Shown here: piece by piece, positions 19,228 to 28,572 of the stretch
How positions within the stretch are numbered: the stretch's first letter is position 1
Layout of the letters: every line of letters begins with the position of its first letter
Assembly: GCF_014207185.1 (NCBI RefSeq)
Contig: NZ_JACHCP010000005.1
Location: forward strand, 310,001-374,000
From: Rhodanobacter sp. A1T4
GTDB taxonomy: Bacteria; Pseudomonadota; Gammaproteobacteria; Xanthomonadales; Rhodanobacteraceae
DNA: 64,000 bases
Reading direction: 5' to 3'
Notes under the pieces: model-generated
What the model was told of the DNA's origin: nothing
Seen by the model: the letters and a program-made list of their open reading frames with translations, nothing else
Database searches by the model: none
Position numbers and translations under genes: made by a program

Positions 19228-20970
19228 ATGAATCAAACGCGCACCTTTCTCATGTTCGCCCTGTTCGCCGTGGGGTATTTCCTGTTTCTGGCCTGGGGGA
19301 AGGATTACGCGCCGCTGCCGCCATCCACACCGGTCGCCAGCTCAAGCAGCGCGGCCACGCCATCCGATGGCAGCGTTCCGATCGCTACCAACGAGGGTGC
19401 CGCCACAGCCAGCGTCGCTATTCCGGGTGCGGCTCAGACGGCTGGAACCGCGTCGTCGCCCAGTGCAACGACCGCCAAGCTGATCAGCATCGACACCGAT
19501 GTCCTGCATCTGACCGTGGATACGCGCGGTGGCAGTGTGGTGAAGACTCAGCTGCTGGCCTACCCTTCACTACCGCCGACCCACAACCAGCCCAACCCGC
19601 CACCGACGGTGCTGCTGGACAACAGCGACGATGATTATTTCGTGGCACAGAACGGCCTGGTCAGCAGCAGCGACAAGGCGCCAGCGGATCAGCCGAACCA
19701 TCAGGCGATCTTCACCGCCGCGCAGAGCAACTACTCGCTGGCGCCCGGACAGAACGAGCTGAAAGTTGATCTCACCTGGCAGGACGCTGCCGGTCTGAAA
19801 GTCACCAAAACCTATACGTTCAAGCGCGGCAGTTACGAGATCGGTCTGACTCAGCGCATCGACAACGGTGGCAGCCAGTCGTGGCAGGGCTACGCCTACC
19901 AGCAGCTGCTGCGTGCCGCACCGCCCAAGCCCAGCAGCTGGATCAAGGGTTATACCGATCCGCAGACACGCTTTGCCCAGGGTGCCGGCTGGTACACGGG
20001 CGAAAAATTCGAGAAGTTGTCCTTCAAGAGTTTCTCCGAGCCGAAGGATCAGCTCGACAGCCAGATCAAGGGTGGTTGGGCAGCGATGCTGAAGCTGTAC
20101 TTCTTTGCCGCCTGGATTCCACCGCCGGGCGAGATGGATCACTACGTCACCAGTACGATCAATCCGGACAGCGGCCAGCCGCATTACCTGATCCGCACGA
20201 TGGGGCCGGCGCTGAGCGTGGCACCCGGCCAAACGAGCTCCAGTCAGTCGCAGCTTTATCTCGGCCCGAATATTCAGGGCAGCCTCGACGCCATTGCGCC
20301 GGGCCTGGACCTGACCATTGACTACGGCATGTTCAAGGCGATCGCGGTGCCGATGCACTGGGTGCTGTCGCAGCTGCATGCCATCGCGCATAACTGGGGC
20401 GTGGCGATCATCCTGCTGGTGCTGCTGATCAAGGGCGTGACCTGGAAGCTGACCGCCGTCCAGTACAAGTCCAGCGCCAAGATGCGCAAGCTGCAGCCGC
20501 GTATCGCCCAGCTGAAGGAGCGTTACGGCGACGACAAGCTGAAGATGCAGCAGGCCACTATGGAGCTGTACAAGAAGGAGAAGGTCAATCCGATGGGCGG
20601 CTGTCTGCCGGTGCTGATCACGATGCCGGTGTTTCTTGGCCTGTTCTACGTGCTGGAATACAGCATCGAGCTGCGTCACGCATCGTTCCTGTGGATCCCC
20701 GATCTCAGCTCGCCCGATCCGTTCTACATCCTGCCGATCATCTATGCGCTGGTGATGCTGGGCACGCAGTGGCTCAACCCTGCAGCCGCCGGCATGGATC
20801 CGGCGCAGGCGCGCATGATGAAGGTGATGCCGCTGCTGTTTACGCTGCTGTTCGCCTTTTATCCTTCGGGTCTGTGCCTGTATTACGCGATCAATGGCCT
20901 TGTGGGTCTGGGCCAGCAGTGGTGGGTGACCCATCACGTGGATCGTGAAGAAGGAAGCAAAGCCGCCTGA
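19228..20970 (+). CDS. yidC: Membrane protein insertase YidC
   Basis: A 580-residue inner-membrane insertase of the Gram-negative type. It has an N-terminal membrane helix (MNQTRTFLMFALFAVGYFLFLAW), a Ser/Thr/Ala-rich linker, the large periplasmic beta-sandwich domain, then the five-helix core. The core has the cytoplasmic hairpin KMRKLQPRIAQLKERYGDDKLKMQQATMELYKKEKVNPMGGCLPVLI. It inserts proteins alone or with SecYEG. A terminator follows at 20999-21037. Confidence 0.97.
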   Translation: MNQTRTFLMFALFAVGYFLFLAWGKDYAPLPPSTPVASSSSAATPSDGSVPIATNEGAATASVAIPGAAQTAGTASSPSATTAKLISIDTDVLHLTVDTRGGSVVKTQLLAYPSLPPTHNQPNPPPTVLLDNSDDDYFVAQNGLVSSSDKAPADQPNHQAIFTAAQSNYSLAPGQNELKVDLTWQDAAGLKVTKTYTFKRGSYEIGLTQRIDNGGSQSWQGYAYQQLLRAAPPKPSSWIKGYTDPQTRFAQGAGWYTGEKFEKLSFKSFSEPKDQLDSQIKGGWAAMLKLYFFAAWIPPPGEMDHYVTSTINPDSGQPHYLIRTMGPALSVAPGQTSSSQSQLYLGPNIQGSLDAIAPGLDLTIDYGMFKAIAVPMHWVLSQLHAIAHNWGVAIILLVLLIKGVTWKLTAVQYKSSAKMRKLQPRIAQLKERYGDDKLKMQQATMELYKKEKVNPMGGCLPVLITMPVFLGLFYVLEYSIELRHASFLWIPDLSSPDPFYILPIIYALVMLGTQWLNPAAAGMDPAQARMMKVMPLLFTLLFAFYPSGLCLYYAINGLVGLGQQWWVTHHVDREEGSKAA

Positions 20971-20998
20971 GGCTGCGTGTAAGAGAATTAGAGACATC

Positions 20999-21037
20999 GA
21001 CAGCCGCGATCGGGAAACCATCGCGGCTGTCTTCGTT
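20999..21037 (+). terminator. Rho-independent terminator after yidC
   Basis: GACAGCCGCGAT (20999-21010) pairs perfectly with ATCGCGGCTGTC (21020-21031) over a nine-base loop and is followed by TTCGTTT. It separates yidC from mnmE, whose start lies only 15 bases beyond the stem. Confidence 0.85.
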
Positions 21038-21045
21038 TAGAGTGC

Positions 21046-22413
21046 ATGCCGATGACCCTCACACCGTCACCCGATCCATCCAGCGACACGATTGCTGCCA
21101 TTGCCAGCGCGCCCGGCATGGGCGGTGTGGGTGTGGTGCGTGTATCCGGCCCGGCAGTGCCGGCGATTGCGCAAACATTGTTGGGCCATATACCGAGCCC
21201 GCGCTACGCGCATTTAATCGCCTTTCGTGATGTAGCCGGCGAGCTGATCGATCGCGGCCTGTTGCTGCATTTCCCCGCCCCCGCTTCGTATACCGGCGAG
21301 CACGTACTGGAACTGCAAGGTCACGGCAGCGCAGTACTGCTGGATCTGTTGCTGCGCCGCGTGTGCGAGCTGGGTGCTCGGCTGGCGCGGCCGGGTGAGT
21401 TCACCGAGCGCGCCTTCCTCAACGGCAAGCTCGACCTGGCGCAGGCCGAAGCGGTGGCCGATCTCATCGCTTCACGTTCGCAGGCCGGCGCGCGCGCTGC
21501 GCTGCAGTCGATGGAAGGGGTGTTCTCACGCAAGGTTGATACGCTGCTGCAGTCGCTGATTGCCTTGCGTGTGCATATCGAAGCGGCGATCGATTTTCCG
21601 GAAGAGGAAATCGACTTTCTCGCCGATCCGGCCATCAATCGTCAGCTCCTGGCAGTGCAAGCCGAACTGGCCGAGCTGCTGCGCGAGACGTTGCGTGGAT
21701 TGCGTCTCAACGATGGATTGCGCGTGGCCATCGTTGGACGTCCGAATGCGGGCAAGTCCAGCCTGTTGAACGCGTTGGCCGGTAGCGATCGCGCCATCGT
21801 CAATGCGACGGCGGGCACGACGCGCGATGTGCTGCGCGAGCAGTTGAGCTTTGACGGCATCGTGCTGGAATTGGCGGACACCGCAGGCCTGCGCGAGACC
21901 GATGATGACATCGAGCGCGAGGGGGTGCGTCGCGCCCACAGCGAGCTGCATCGCGCCGATGTCGCGTTGCTGGTGACCGATGCAAGGCAGGCTGACGATG
22001 ATCTCGCTCTGCTCTCGGATGTTCCCGAAAGCGTCGAGCAGTTGGTGCTGGTCAACAAGATCGATCTGGACGGCGATCACCCACATAGCGAACAGCGCGA
22101 TGGCCGCCGTTGGCTATGGGCCTCGGCAAAGACCGGCGAAGGCCTCGAAACTCTGCGCGATACCTTGAAGAATCTTGCCGGGGCCGGCAGCGGCGAAGGT
22201 GCATTCAGCGCACGTCGCCGTCATGTGCTGGCGCTGCAACAAGTAGACGTCCATTTGCAGCACACCGCCCTGTATCTGGGCGAACAGCGCGCTGGCGAAA
22301 TCGCCGCCGAAGAACTTCGCCAGGGGCAGCTGGCGCTTGGCGAAATCACCGGCAACTACAGCAGCGATGATCTGCTGGGCGCTATCTTCAGCTCGTTCTG
22401 CATCGGCAAATAA
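21046..22413 (+). CDS. mnmE: tRNA modification GTPase MnmE (TrmE)
   Basis: A 455-residue protein. The N-terminal tetrahydrofolate-binding domain has IAAIASAPGMGGVGVVRVSG. A helical domain holds the inserted G domain with GRPNAGKSSLLNAL (P-loop), DTAGLRETDDDIEREG (switch II) and NKID. The C-terminal CIGK supplies the catalytic cysteine region. With MnmG it makes 5-carboxymethylaminomethyl uridine at wobble position 34 of some tRNAs. It has its own transcript start after the yidC terminator. Confidence 0.97.
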   Translation: MPMTLTPSPDPSSDTIAAIASAPGMGGVGVVRVSGPAVPAIAQTLLGHIPSPRYAHLIAFRDVAGELIDRGLLLHFPAPASYTGEHVLELQGHGSAVLLDLLLRRVCELGARLARPGEFTERAFLNGKLDLAQAEAVADLIASRSQAGARAALQSMEGVFSRKVDTLLQSLIALRVHIEAAIDFPEEEIDFLADPAINRQLLAVQAELAELLRETLRGLRLNDGLRVAIVGRPNAGKSSLLNALAGSDRAIVNATAGTTRDVLREQLSFDGIVLELADTAGLRETDDDIEREGVRRAHSELHRADVALLVTDARQADDDLALLSDVPESVEQLVLVNKIDLDGDHPHSEQRDGRRWLWASAKTGEGLETLRDTLKNLAGAGSGEGAFSARRRHVLALQQVDVHLQHTALYLGEQRAGEIAAEELRQGQLALGEITGNYSSDDLLGAIFSSFCIGK

Positions 22414-22480
22414 TTACCGATGCTTGCGAGCCGGGTTGACTATCCAAGCAGCTATCACTTCAACGTCAGCTTCCTGCTGC

Positions 22481-22939
22481 TCAGGGGTTGCCGCCGTCAT
22501 CCCCGCCACCTGCGCCGGGCGAACCCTGTTTGTTGTCACGTCGATGCTGTATGGCTTCCTGCTGCATCTGCTGATACTGCTGGCGCTGGCTGTCGGTGAG
22601 GATCGCCTCGATCTGACTGTCGGTATCCTGTTTGAGCGCACGCATTTTTTGATGCTGATCGTGCGGTGAGCTCGATGCATCGGCCCGCATCTGCTGCATT
22701 TGCTGCTGATGATTCTGCAGGATCGGCTCGATCTTGGCGGCTTGATCCGGTGTCAGCTGTAGCTTGCGGGTCAGTCGCGCGGTCTGCTTTTGTGGATCGG
22801 GCATGGCGTGTTGCGCTGGTGTGGCGGTGGTGTTGTCTCCAGGTGGCGGCATGTCCTGAAACGGCGCTGCATAGGCGGTACTGGCAGCGCCGATGCTGGC
22901 GGCAAGACCGAGCAGGGCAACACGGCTGGCAAACTTCAT
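22481..22939 (-). CDS. Periplasmic Spy/CpxP-like LTxxQ-motif protein
   Basis: A 152-residue product with a clear signal peptide (cleavage after ...STAYA). Two LTxxQ motifs follow (LTPDQAAKIEPIL and LTDSQRQQYQQM), separated by a Gln/Met-rich helix. These are the hallmarks of the Spy/CpxP helical hairpin family of periplasmic chaperones and stress sensors. A Gly/Asp-rich tail ends the protein. GGAG lies about eight bases before the ATG. No sensor kinase lies nearby. Assignment rests on the motif pattern only. Confidence 0.7.
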   Translation of the reverse strand: MKFASRVALLGLAASIGAASTAYAAPFQDMPPPGDNTTATPAQHAMPDPQKQTARLTRKLQLTPDQAAKIEPILQNHQQQMQQMRADASSSPHDQHQKMRALKQDTDSQIEAILTDSQRQQYQQMQQEAIQHRRDNKQGSPGAGGGDDGGNP

Positions 22940-23106
22940 GGTGATATCTCCAGTTGGGTATCAAGCGTTGGCAACACGTCGATCAACGCGAGGCACTTGC
23001 TGCGGGTTGACGACCGCCGCGGCCTTTCTTCGCAAAGTCTTATCGGTGCATGGCTCATATTCATCCGGAGGTCTCACTCCGCCTGCTGCTTGCCCGAGGA
23101 TTTTCC

Positions 23107-23808
23107 ATGATCGAACTGCATTACTGGCCGACGCCGAATGGCCACAAGATCACGATGTTTCTGGAAGAGGCGGATGTTCCTTATGAAATCAAGCCGGTGA
23201 ATATCGGCAAGGGCGAGCAGTTCACGCCGGCGTATCTGAAGATTTCACCAAACAACAAGATGCCCGCCATGGTCGATACCGATCCACTCGGCGGCGGTGA
23301 ACCGTTGAGCATTTTCGAGTCCGGCGCGATCCTGCAGTACCTTGCCGAGAAGACCGGCAAATTTTTGCCAACACAGGTGCGGGAACGCTATATCGTTACC
23401 GAGTGGCTGTTCTGGCAGGTCGGTGGGCTGGGCCCCATGCTGGGTCAGAACCATCACTTCAATCGTTATGCACCAGAGAAGATCCCCTACGCGATCGACC
23501 GCTACGTCAACGAAACGCGCCGCCTCTACGGCGTGCTGGACAAGCGACTGGAGGGACGTGCCTTCATCGCCGGCAAGGATTACACGATCGCCGATATGGC
23601 CGCCTATCCATGGATCGTGCCATACGAGGCGCAGGGCATGTCGCTGGACGATTTCCCAAATCTGAAGGCATGGTTCGGTCACATTCGCGATCGTGATGCC
23701 ACCAAGCGGGCGTACGCGCTGGCCGATACGATCAAGGGCAAGACGGATCTTGCCACCGATGAAGAAGCGCGCAAGCACATGTTTGGTCAGGGTGCTTTGA
23801 GGAAGTGA
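23107..23808 (+). CDS. yfcG: Glutathione S-transferase of the YfcG (Nu) class
   Basis: A 233-residue protein very close to E. coli YfcG along its whole length. PTPNGHKITMFLEEA (active-site Thr/Asn region), NIGKGEQF, ISPNNKMPAMVD, SIFESGAILQYLAEKTGKFLP and FWQVGGLGPMLGQNHHFN are all present. YfcG has disulfide-bond reductase activity with glutathione rather than classical conjugation. The ATG at 23107 is preceded by GAGGA; an upstream in-frame ATG at 23050 adds non-conserved residues. It converges on poxB. Confidence 0.92.
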   Translation: MIELHYWPTPNGHKITMFLEEADVPYEIKPVNIGKGEQFTPAYLKISPNNKMPAMVDTDPLGGGEPLSIFESGAILQYLAEKTGKFLPTQVRERYIVTEWLFWQVGGLGPMLGQNHHFNRYAPEKIPYAIDRYVNETRRLYGVLDKRLEGRAFIAGKDYTIADMAAYPWIVPYEAQGMSLDDFPNLKAWFGHIRDRDATKRAYALADTIKGKTDLATDEEARKHMFGQGALRK

Positions 23809-23821
23809 CGCGTGATGCAAG

Positions 23822-23854
23822 CCGACGACGCTTCGATAGAGCGCCGTCGGTTTT
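23822..23854 (+). terminator. Terminator after the YfcG-class gene
   Basis: CCGACG (23822-23827) pairs with CGTCGG (23845-23850), and CGCT/AGCG extend the stem across one mismatch. TTTT follows at 23851-23854. It lies between the converging yfcG-like and poxB genes. Confidence 0.7.
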
Positions 23855-23860
23855 GTTGGG

Positions 23861-25579
23861 TCAATCGAGGAAGTTGGTGCGCACCAGTTCTTCAATTTCC
23901 TTGCCGCGACCGGCGATGATCGCCTTGGCCGAATAAAGCGCCGTGTGCAGCACTTGACCTACTTCGATCTTCGGCGGCATAACCAACTCGTAGCGGTTGA
24001 CCTTGACGTCGAGCAGGGCCGGGCCAGGTTGCGACAGTACATCTCGCACGGCTTCCTCCAGCGTCGAGGCATCATCCACCCGGCGGCCATAGAAACCCAT
24101 CACCTCGGCCAGTTTGGCGAAGTCCGGATTTTTCAGTTCGGTGAACGCATCCAGCAGACCTTCGACTTTCTGCTCCATCTCGACAAAACCGAGCGAGCTG
24201 TTGTTGTAAACGATCACCTTGATTGAAATGTTTTCCTGCACCGCGGTGAGCAGGTCACCCAGCAGCATGCTGATGCCGCCATCGCCGCTGAGCGAGATCA
24301 CCTGCCGAGCCGGTAATGCTTTTTTGATGCCGAGTGCCTCCGGCATGGCGTTGGCCATGGTGCCGTGGACCAGGCTGGTCAACGTGCGGCGTTTGCCGTT
24401 GCTGGTGATATGACGCAGCAGCCAGACCATCGGGCTGCCACCATCGGCGGTAAAAATCGCATCATCGTCGGCGTGCCGGTCGATCAGCTTGGTGAGGTAC
24501 TGCGGATGGATCAGGCCGTCCGTGCCGGGGTGCTCTTCCTCGGCAATCTGCTTGAGCGCGGCTTCGCGATGCTTGAGGCTGTTGCGCAAGAACGCATGCT
24601 CCTCACGCGGGTGCAGGCGCGGCAGCAATGCTTCGATGGTGTCCTTGATGTGGCCGACCACACCAATATCAACGGGATGGCGTCGGCCCAGATGCGTGGC
24701 GTCGCTGTCGATCTGGATCAGCTTGGCTTCGTTGGGATAGAACTGGCTCCAGGCGAAATCGGCACCGAGCAGGAGCAGTGTGTCGCAGGCATCCAGCGCA
24801 CGGAAACCCGACTCCACGCCGAGAATGCCGGTCATACCCATGTTGTACGGGTTGTAAGGCTCGATGAAATCCTTGGCGCGCGAGGTATGTGCGACCGGCG
24901 CCTTGATCTTTTCGGCCAACGCGACGATTTCCTGCTCGGCGCCCTCGCAGCCGGAGCCGCAGTAAAGCGTGACGCGTTTGCCGGCGTTGATCACCGCGGC
25001 GATCTCATCAAGCTCGGCATCGGAGGGTCGCAGCACCGGATGCGGCTGGTGCGGGCGAAAGGCGAGACCGTCTTCGACCTCCATCTGGCTGATGTCGCCC
25101 GGCACGATGATCACCGCTGCGCCACGCTTGTTGAGCGCGGCCTGTGCCGCCAGCGCAGTGACGCGGCGTGCCTGTGCCGGCGAATGGATATACGCACAGA
25201 AGTGGCTGCAGGTGTCGTAGATCGGTTTCAGATCCACTTCCTGCGGGAAATCCATACCCATCTCGCTGGTGGCGACCTGGGTCGCGATCAGCACCACCGG
25301 CGCGCGGTTGCGGTGCGCCTCGAACAGGCCGTTGATGAAGTGCAGGCTGCCGGGCCCGCAGGTGCCGGCACAGGCGGTGAGTCGTCCCGTGATCAGCGCC
25401 TCGCCACCGGCGGCCATGGCGCCGGCCTCCTCATGCCGCATGTGTACCCATTCGATATCGCTGCGGCGGATTGCATCGGTGATGTGGTTGAGCGTGTCGC
25501 CAACGATGCCGTAACAGCGCTGCACACCCGCCTCTTGCAACGTCTCGATGATGATGTCGGCGACTTTCTTCTTGCTCAT
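23861..25579 (-). CDS. poxB: Pyruvate dehydrogenase (quinone) / pyruvate oxidase PoxB
   Basis: A 572-residue ThDP- and FAD-dependent enzyme, the same length as E. coli PoxB and similar throughout, including the C-terminal membrane-binding tail (AKAIIAGRGKEIEELVRTNFLD). It oxidises pyruvate to acetate and CO2 and passes electrons to ubiquinone at the inner membrane. The active-site glutamate lies in MRHEEAGAMAAGGEA, and the ThDP/Mg motif is SLSGDGGISMLLGDLLT...NNSSLGFVEMEQ. I start at 25579 (MSKKKVADIIIETLQEAG); the open frame extends further upstream without family resemblance. Acetate made here could be reclaimed by Acs at 4327. Confidence 0.94.
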   Translation of the reverse strand: MSKKKVADIIIETLQEAGVQRCYGIVGDTLNHITDAIRRSDIEWVHMRHEEAGAMAAGGEALITGRLTACAGTCGPGSLHFINGLFEAHRNRAPVVLIATQVATSEMGMDFPQEVDLKPIYDTCSHFCAYIHSPAQARRVTALAAQAALNKRGAAVIIVPGDISQMEVEDGLAFRPHQPHPVLRPSDAELDEIAAVINAGKRVTLYCGSGCEGAEQEIVALAEKIKAPVAHTSRAKDFIEPYNPYNMGMTGILGVESGFRALDACDTLLLLGADFAWSQFYPNEAKLIQIDSDATHLGRRHPVDIGVVGHIKDTIEALLPRLHPREEHAFLRNSLKHREAALKQIAEEEHPGTDGLIHPQYLTKLIDRHADDDAIFTADGGSPMVWLLRHITSNGKRRTLTSLVHGTMANAMPEALGIKKALPARQVISLSGDGGISMLLGDLLTAVQENISIKVIVYNNSSLGFVEMEQKVEGLLDAFTELKNPDFAKLAEVMGFYGRRVDDASTLEEAVRDVLSQPGPALLDVKVNRYELVMPPKIEVGQVLHTALYSAKAIIAGRGKEIEELVRTNFLD

Positions 25580-25700
25580 GGGCGATCTCCGCGACGTTTG
25601 AAAACGCGGGCACCGGGCGGCGCGCGCAAACCCTGATTGGATGCGCTCCGATGAAAATTCCGAGTGAATGCATGGTGCCATTCATGGTTTGCAGAAATGA

Positions 25701-25731
25701 AAACGCCTGCCGCGTTGAGCGACAGGCGTTT
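25701..25731 (-). terminator. Terminator after the unknown gene at 25773-26390
   Basis: AAACGCCTG (25701-25709) and CAGGCGTTT (25723-25731) form the stem, with a further three pairs after one mismatch. On the minus strand the stem ends in GCGTTTTCATTT. Confidence 0.7.
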
Positions 25732-25772
25732 AGTGGGTCGTGTTGCGATTCCGCGCGGACGAAGACTTCAGA

Positions 25773-26390
25773 TCAGACGCGGCCGACGCCTGTATCGCTC
25801 TGTTCCAGCGGCGGTGCCGCGCCGGCCACGGCCAGCAGCGACTGTGCGTAGCTGTCTTCGATACTGACGGTGGACACCTCATCCCAGCCGAAGAACGACA
25901 CCTCGCGCATCCATTCCGCGTCGGGGCTCAGCTCCTGCATGTAGAAACCGTCCTCATCGACACTGGCCAGGCGGCCGATATAGCAGACTTCGGATTCGTC
26001 CTCGCTGTCCACATGCACGCCGATCACCGGTGCCTGCGCGCCCGCGGCCTGGATCACTTCGCGGATGTTGTCCAGCGGAAAGCCGCGCGGCGGTCGCGGC
26101 AGTATGTGCTTCAGCGCCAACGCCTTCTCGAAAAAGATGTGGTGCTTGTCCGGCGCTTCCAGCTCGGAAACGTCGCGGTGGCGCATGATGTACATGCCGT
26201 CGTAGGTAATGCCGTCGCCGACCACCCAGAGCAGGAAGAATTCCTGCCCGACGCCGCCCACATAGCCGCAAAAGCTGCCGTGTTCGAGGTCTTCACGCCA
26301 CAGCCGGATCAGCGTCTGATTCTGCTGCGCTTCGCGCAACTGGGCGCGCTGGCCGGTGGTTTTGAGTTCAATGATGTTGCTCACGGGCAT
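25773..26390 (-). CDS. Conserved-looking cytosolic protein of unknown function
   Basis: A 205-residue soluble acidic protein with no signal peptide or membrane helix. Visible segments include GQRAQLREAQQNQTLIRLWREDLEHGSFCGYVGGVGQEFFLLWVVGD, FPLDNIREVIQ and a late FFGWDEVSTVSIEDSYAQSLLAVAG. The mixed beta pattern and closing strand-loop-helix suggest a small RNA/ligand-binding or SMI1-like fold, but that is a guess. The ATG at 26390 is preferred over one 17 codons upstream. A terminator follows it, and hslU ends 76 bases before its start. Confidence 0.65.
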   Translation of the reverse strand: MPVSNIIELKTTGQRAQLREAQQNQTLIRLWREDLEHGSFCGYVGGVGQEFFLLWVVGDGITYDGMYIMRHRDVSELEAPDKHHIFFEKALALKHILPRPPRGFPLDNIREVIQAAGAQAPVIGVHVDSEDESEVCYIGRLASVDEDGFYMQELSPDAEWMREVSFFGWDEVSTVSIEDSYAQSLLAVAGAAPPLEQSDTGVGRV

Positions 26391-26465
26391 GATTTTACCA
26401 GATCGGGCCGAACAGCTTGTTAGGGACGGCCGAAAGCACAAGAACTTGCGATACGGGACGTGAAA

Positions 26466-27806
26466 TCACAGTATGTAGCGGCTGAGGTCCTCGTTCTGCA
26501 CCAGGCTGGCCAAGCTCTTGTCCACATGCTCGGCGTCGATCAGGTAATGCTCGCCGGATTTGTCGGCGGCCTCGTAGGAAATCTTTTCCAGCAGGCGCTC
26601 CATAACCGTATGCAGCCGCCGTGCGCCGATATTTTCGGTGCGCTCGTTGACTTGGAACGCCACTTCGGCCAGGCGGTCGATGCCGCTGTCGACAAATTCC
26701 AGCGTCACCCCCTCGGTTCCCAACAGGGCAACGTATTGCTTGGTCAGCGCGTTGTGCGGCTCACGCAGGATGCGCTTGAAGTCATCGACGCTGAGCGCCG
26801 ACAGCTCCACGCGAATCGGCAAGCGGCCCTGCAGTTCGGGAATCAGATCGGACGGCTTCGCCAGCGAAAACGCGCCTGAGGCGATAAACAGCATATGGTC
26901 GGTCTTGATCGGGCCGTATTTGGTCGACACGGTGGAGCCTTCCACCAGCGGCAGCAGATCGCGCTGCACGCCCTCGCGGCTGACACCGGCGTGGCCGTGG
27001 TCGCCGCGCTGGGCGACCTTGTCGATCTCGTCGATGAAGACGATGCCGTTCTGCTCGGCTGCTTCCATCGCCTGCGAGCGGATTTCATCGTCGTTGAGCA
27101 GCTTGCCGGCTTCCTCGTCGATCAGCATCGGCCGCGCCACCTTGATCGCCAGCTTGCGCTGCTGGGTCTTGGCGCCGCCGACGTTCTGGAACATCTGCCG
27201 CAGCTGCGCGCCCATTTCCTCCATGCCCGGCGGCGACATGATTTCCACACCCACGTTCATGGCGAAATCCAGTTCGATCTCGCGCTCGTCCAGCGCGCCT
27301 TCGCGCAGCTGCTTGCGCAGTTTCTGGCGGGTATCGTTTTCGATCGCCGGTGCCGGTGCATCGTGACTCCAGTCGGTTGGCGCGGACTGCCGGCGCGGCA
27401 GCAGCGCGTCGAGGATGCGATCCTCGGCGCGATCCTCGGCCAGCGTGCGCACACGCTTTACCGCCTGCTCGCGGGTCAGCTTGTACGCGACGTCGGCGAG
27501 GTCGCGGATGATTGATTCGACATCCTTGCCCACATAGCCGACCTCGGTGAACTTGGTCGCTTCCACCTTGACGAACGGAGCATTGGCCAGCGTGGCCAAT
27601 CGACGCGCGATCTCGGTCTTGCCGACGCCCGTCGGGCCGATCATCAAGATGTTTTTCGGCGTGACTTCATTGCGCATTTCCGGCGCCAGCTGCATGCGCC
27701 GCCAACGGCTGCGCAGCGCCACGGCCACCGCACGCTTGGCGTCGTTCTGGCCAATAATGAAGCGGTCGAGTTCATTGACGATTTCGCGGGGAGTGAGTTC
27801 GGACAT
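26466..27806 (-). CDS. hslU: HslU, ATPase subunit of the HslVU protease
   Basis: A 446-residue AAA+ unfoldase. It starts [20 protein letters not shown]. Walker A is GPTGVGKT (residues 57-64), Walker B is [10 protein letters not shown], and the pore motif GYVGKDVES is present. The I-domain lies between them, and the C-terminal tail ends DLSRYIL, which docks into HslV and activates it. It unfolds proteins for HslV in the cytosol. It follows hslV with a 126-base gap. Confidence 0.97.
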   Translation of the reverse strand: MSELTPREIVNELDRFIIGQNDAKRAVAVALRSRWRRMQLAPEMRNEVTPKNILMIGPTGVGKTEIARRLATLANAPFVKVEATKFTEVGYVGKDVESIIRDLADVAYKLTREQAVKRVRTLAEDRAEDRILDALLPRRQSAPTDWSHDAPAPAIENDTRQKLRKQLREGALDEREIELDFAMNVGVEIMSPPGMEEMGAQLRQMFQNVGGAKTQQRKLAIKVARPMLIDEEAGKLLNDDEIRSQAMEAAEQNGIVFIDEIDKVAQRGDHGHAGVSREGVQRDLLPLVEGSTVSTKYGPIKTDHMLFIASGAFSLAKPSDLIPELQGRLPIRVELSALSVDDFKRILREPHNALTKQYVALLGTEGVTLEFVDSGIDRLAEVAFQVNERTENIGARRLHTVMERLLEKISYEAADKSGEHYLIDAEHVDKSLASLVQNEDLSRYIL

Positions 27807-27932
27807 GGCTGGACCAGGGATGAGGGGCGAGTCCCCAAAAGGGGATAAATAGCAACGGCGCTAAACCGTCTGCGCGCTTTAGTGGATAAAGGTGAGCGGA
27901 GCGGTAGATCGGTACCCTCGTCCTCGCCCCTC

Positions 27933-28469
27933 CTAAAGCTCTTCGATGCTGACGTTGTGATTGGTATAGATGCAGATGTCGCCGGCAATCTTCAGCGCTT
28001 TCTCGACAACCGTACGCGCATCCAGATCGGTGTTTTCCAGCAGAGCCAGCGCGGCCGATTGCGCGAACGGGCCGCCGGAGCCGATGGCGATAAGCCCGTG
28101 CTCAGGTTCCACCACGTCACCGTTGCCGGAAATCAGCAGCGACGCGTCCTTGTCGGCGACCGCCAGCATCGCTTCGAGCCGGCCGAAGCGGCGATCGGTG
28201 CGCCATTCCTTGGCCATTTCCACGGCGGCACGGGTGAGATTGTTGTTGTGTTTTTCGAGCTTCTGCTCGAACAGCTCGAACAGGGTGAACGCGTCAGCGG
28301 TGGCGCCAGCAAATCCGGCGACCACGTCAGCCGCCTTGCCGAGCCGGCGCACCTTGCGCGCATTGCCCTTCATTACCGTGTTGCCCAGCGTGACTTGACC
28401 GTCGCTGCCGATGACGACGCGGCCTTCGCGACGTACGCAGACGATGGTGGTGGCGTGAAACGATTCCAT
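27933..28469 (-). CDS. hslV: HslV, peptidase subunit of the HslVU protease
   Basis: A 178-residue proteasome-beta-like peptidase. The catalytic N-terminal threonine lies in [16 protein letters not shown], so the first six residues must be removed as a short propeptide rather than just the initiator methionine as in E. coli. [13 protein letters not shown] and [12 protein letters not shown] are family landmarks. Heat-shock promoters are expected for hslVU, but I did not find a confident site. It follows xerC in the same direction. Confidence 0.96.
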   Translation of the reverse strand: MESFHATTIVCVRREGRVVIGSDGQVTLGNTVMKGNARKVRRLGKAADVVAGFAGATADAFTLFELFEQKLEKHNNNLTRAAVEMAKEWRTDRRFGRLEAMLAVADKDASLLISGNGDVVEPEHGLIAIGSGGPFAQSAALALLENTDLDARTVVEKALKIAGDICIYTNHNVSIEEL

Positions 28470-28572
28470 GAGCGCTCCGCTTGTTTGCCTGAACCGCCGA
28501 GATGGGGCCGTCAGCCCTTGCTTCAATGTCTACACCATGCGGATGGCTGGGCCAAATGCACCCAAAGGTCCG

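Noticed and set aside
19570-21021. Open frame of 483 codons on the minus strand opposite yidC
   Set aside because: Antisense to a certain gene; composition is His/Gln/Arg-rich and has no recognisable domain.
24365-25636. Long open frame (423 codons) on the plus strand opposite poxB
   Set aside because: It lies wholly inside poxB on the other strand, is Arg/His/Asp-rich without family features, and is a typical GC-rich shadow.
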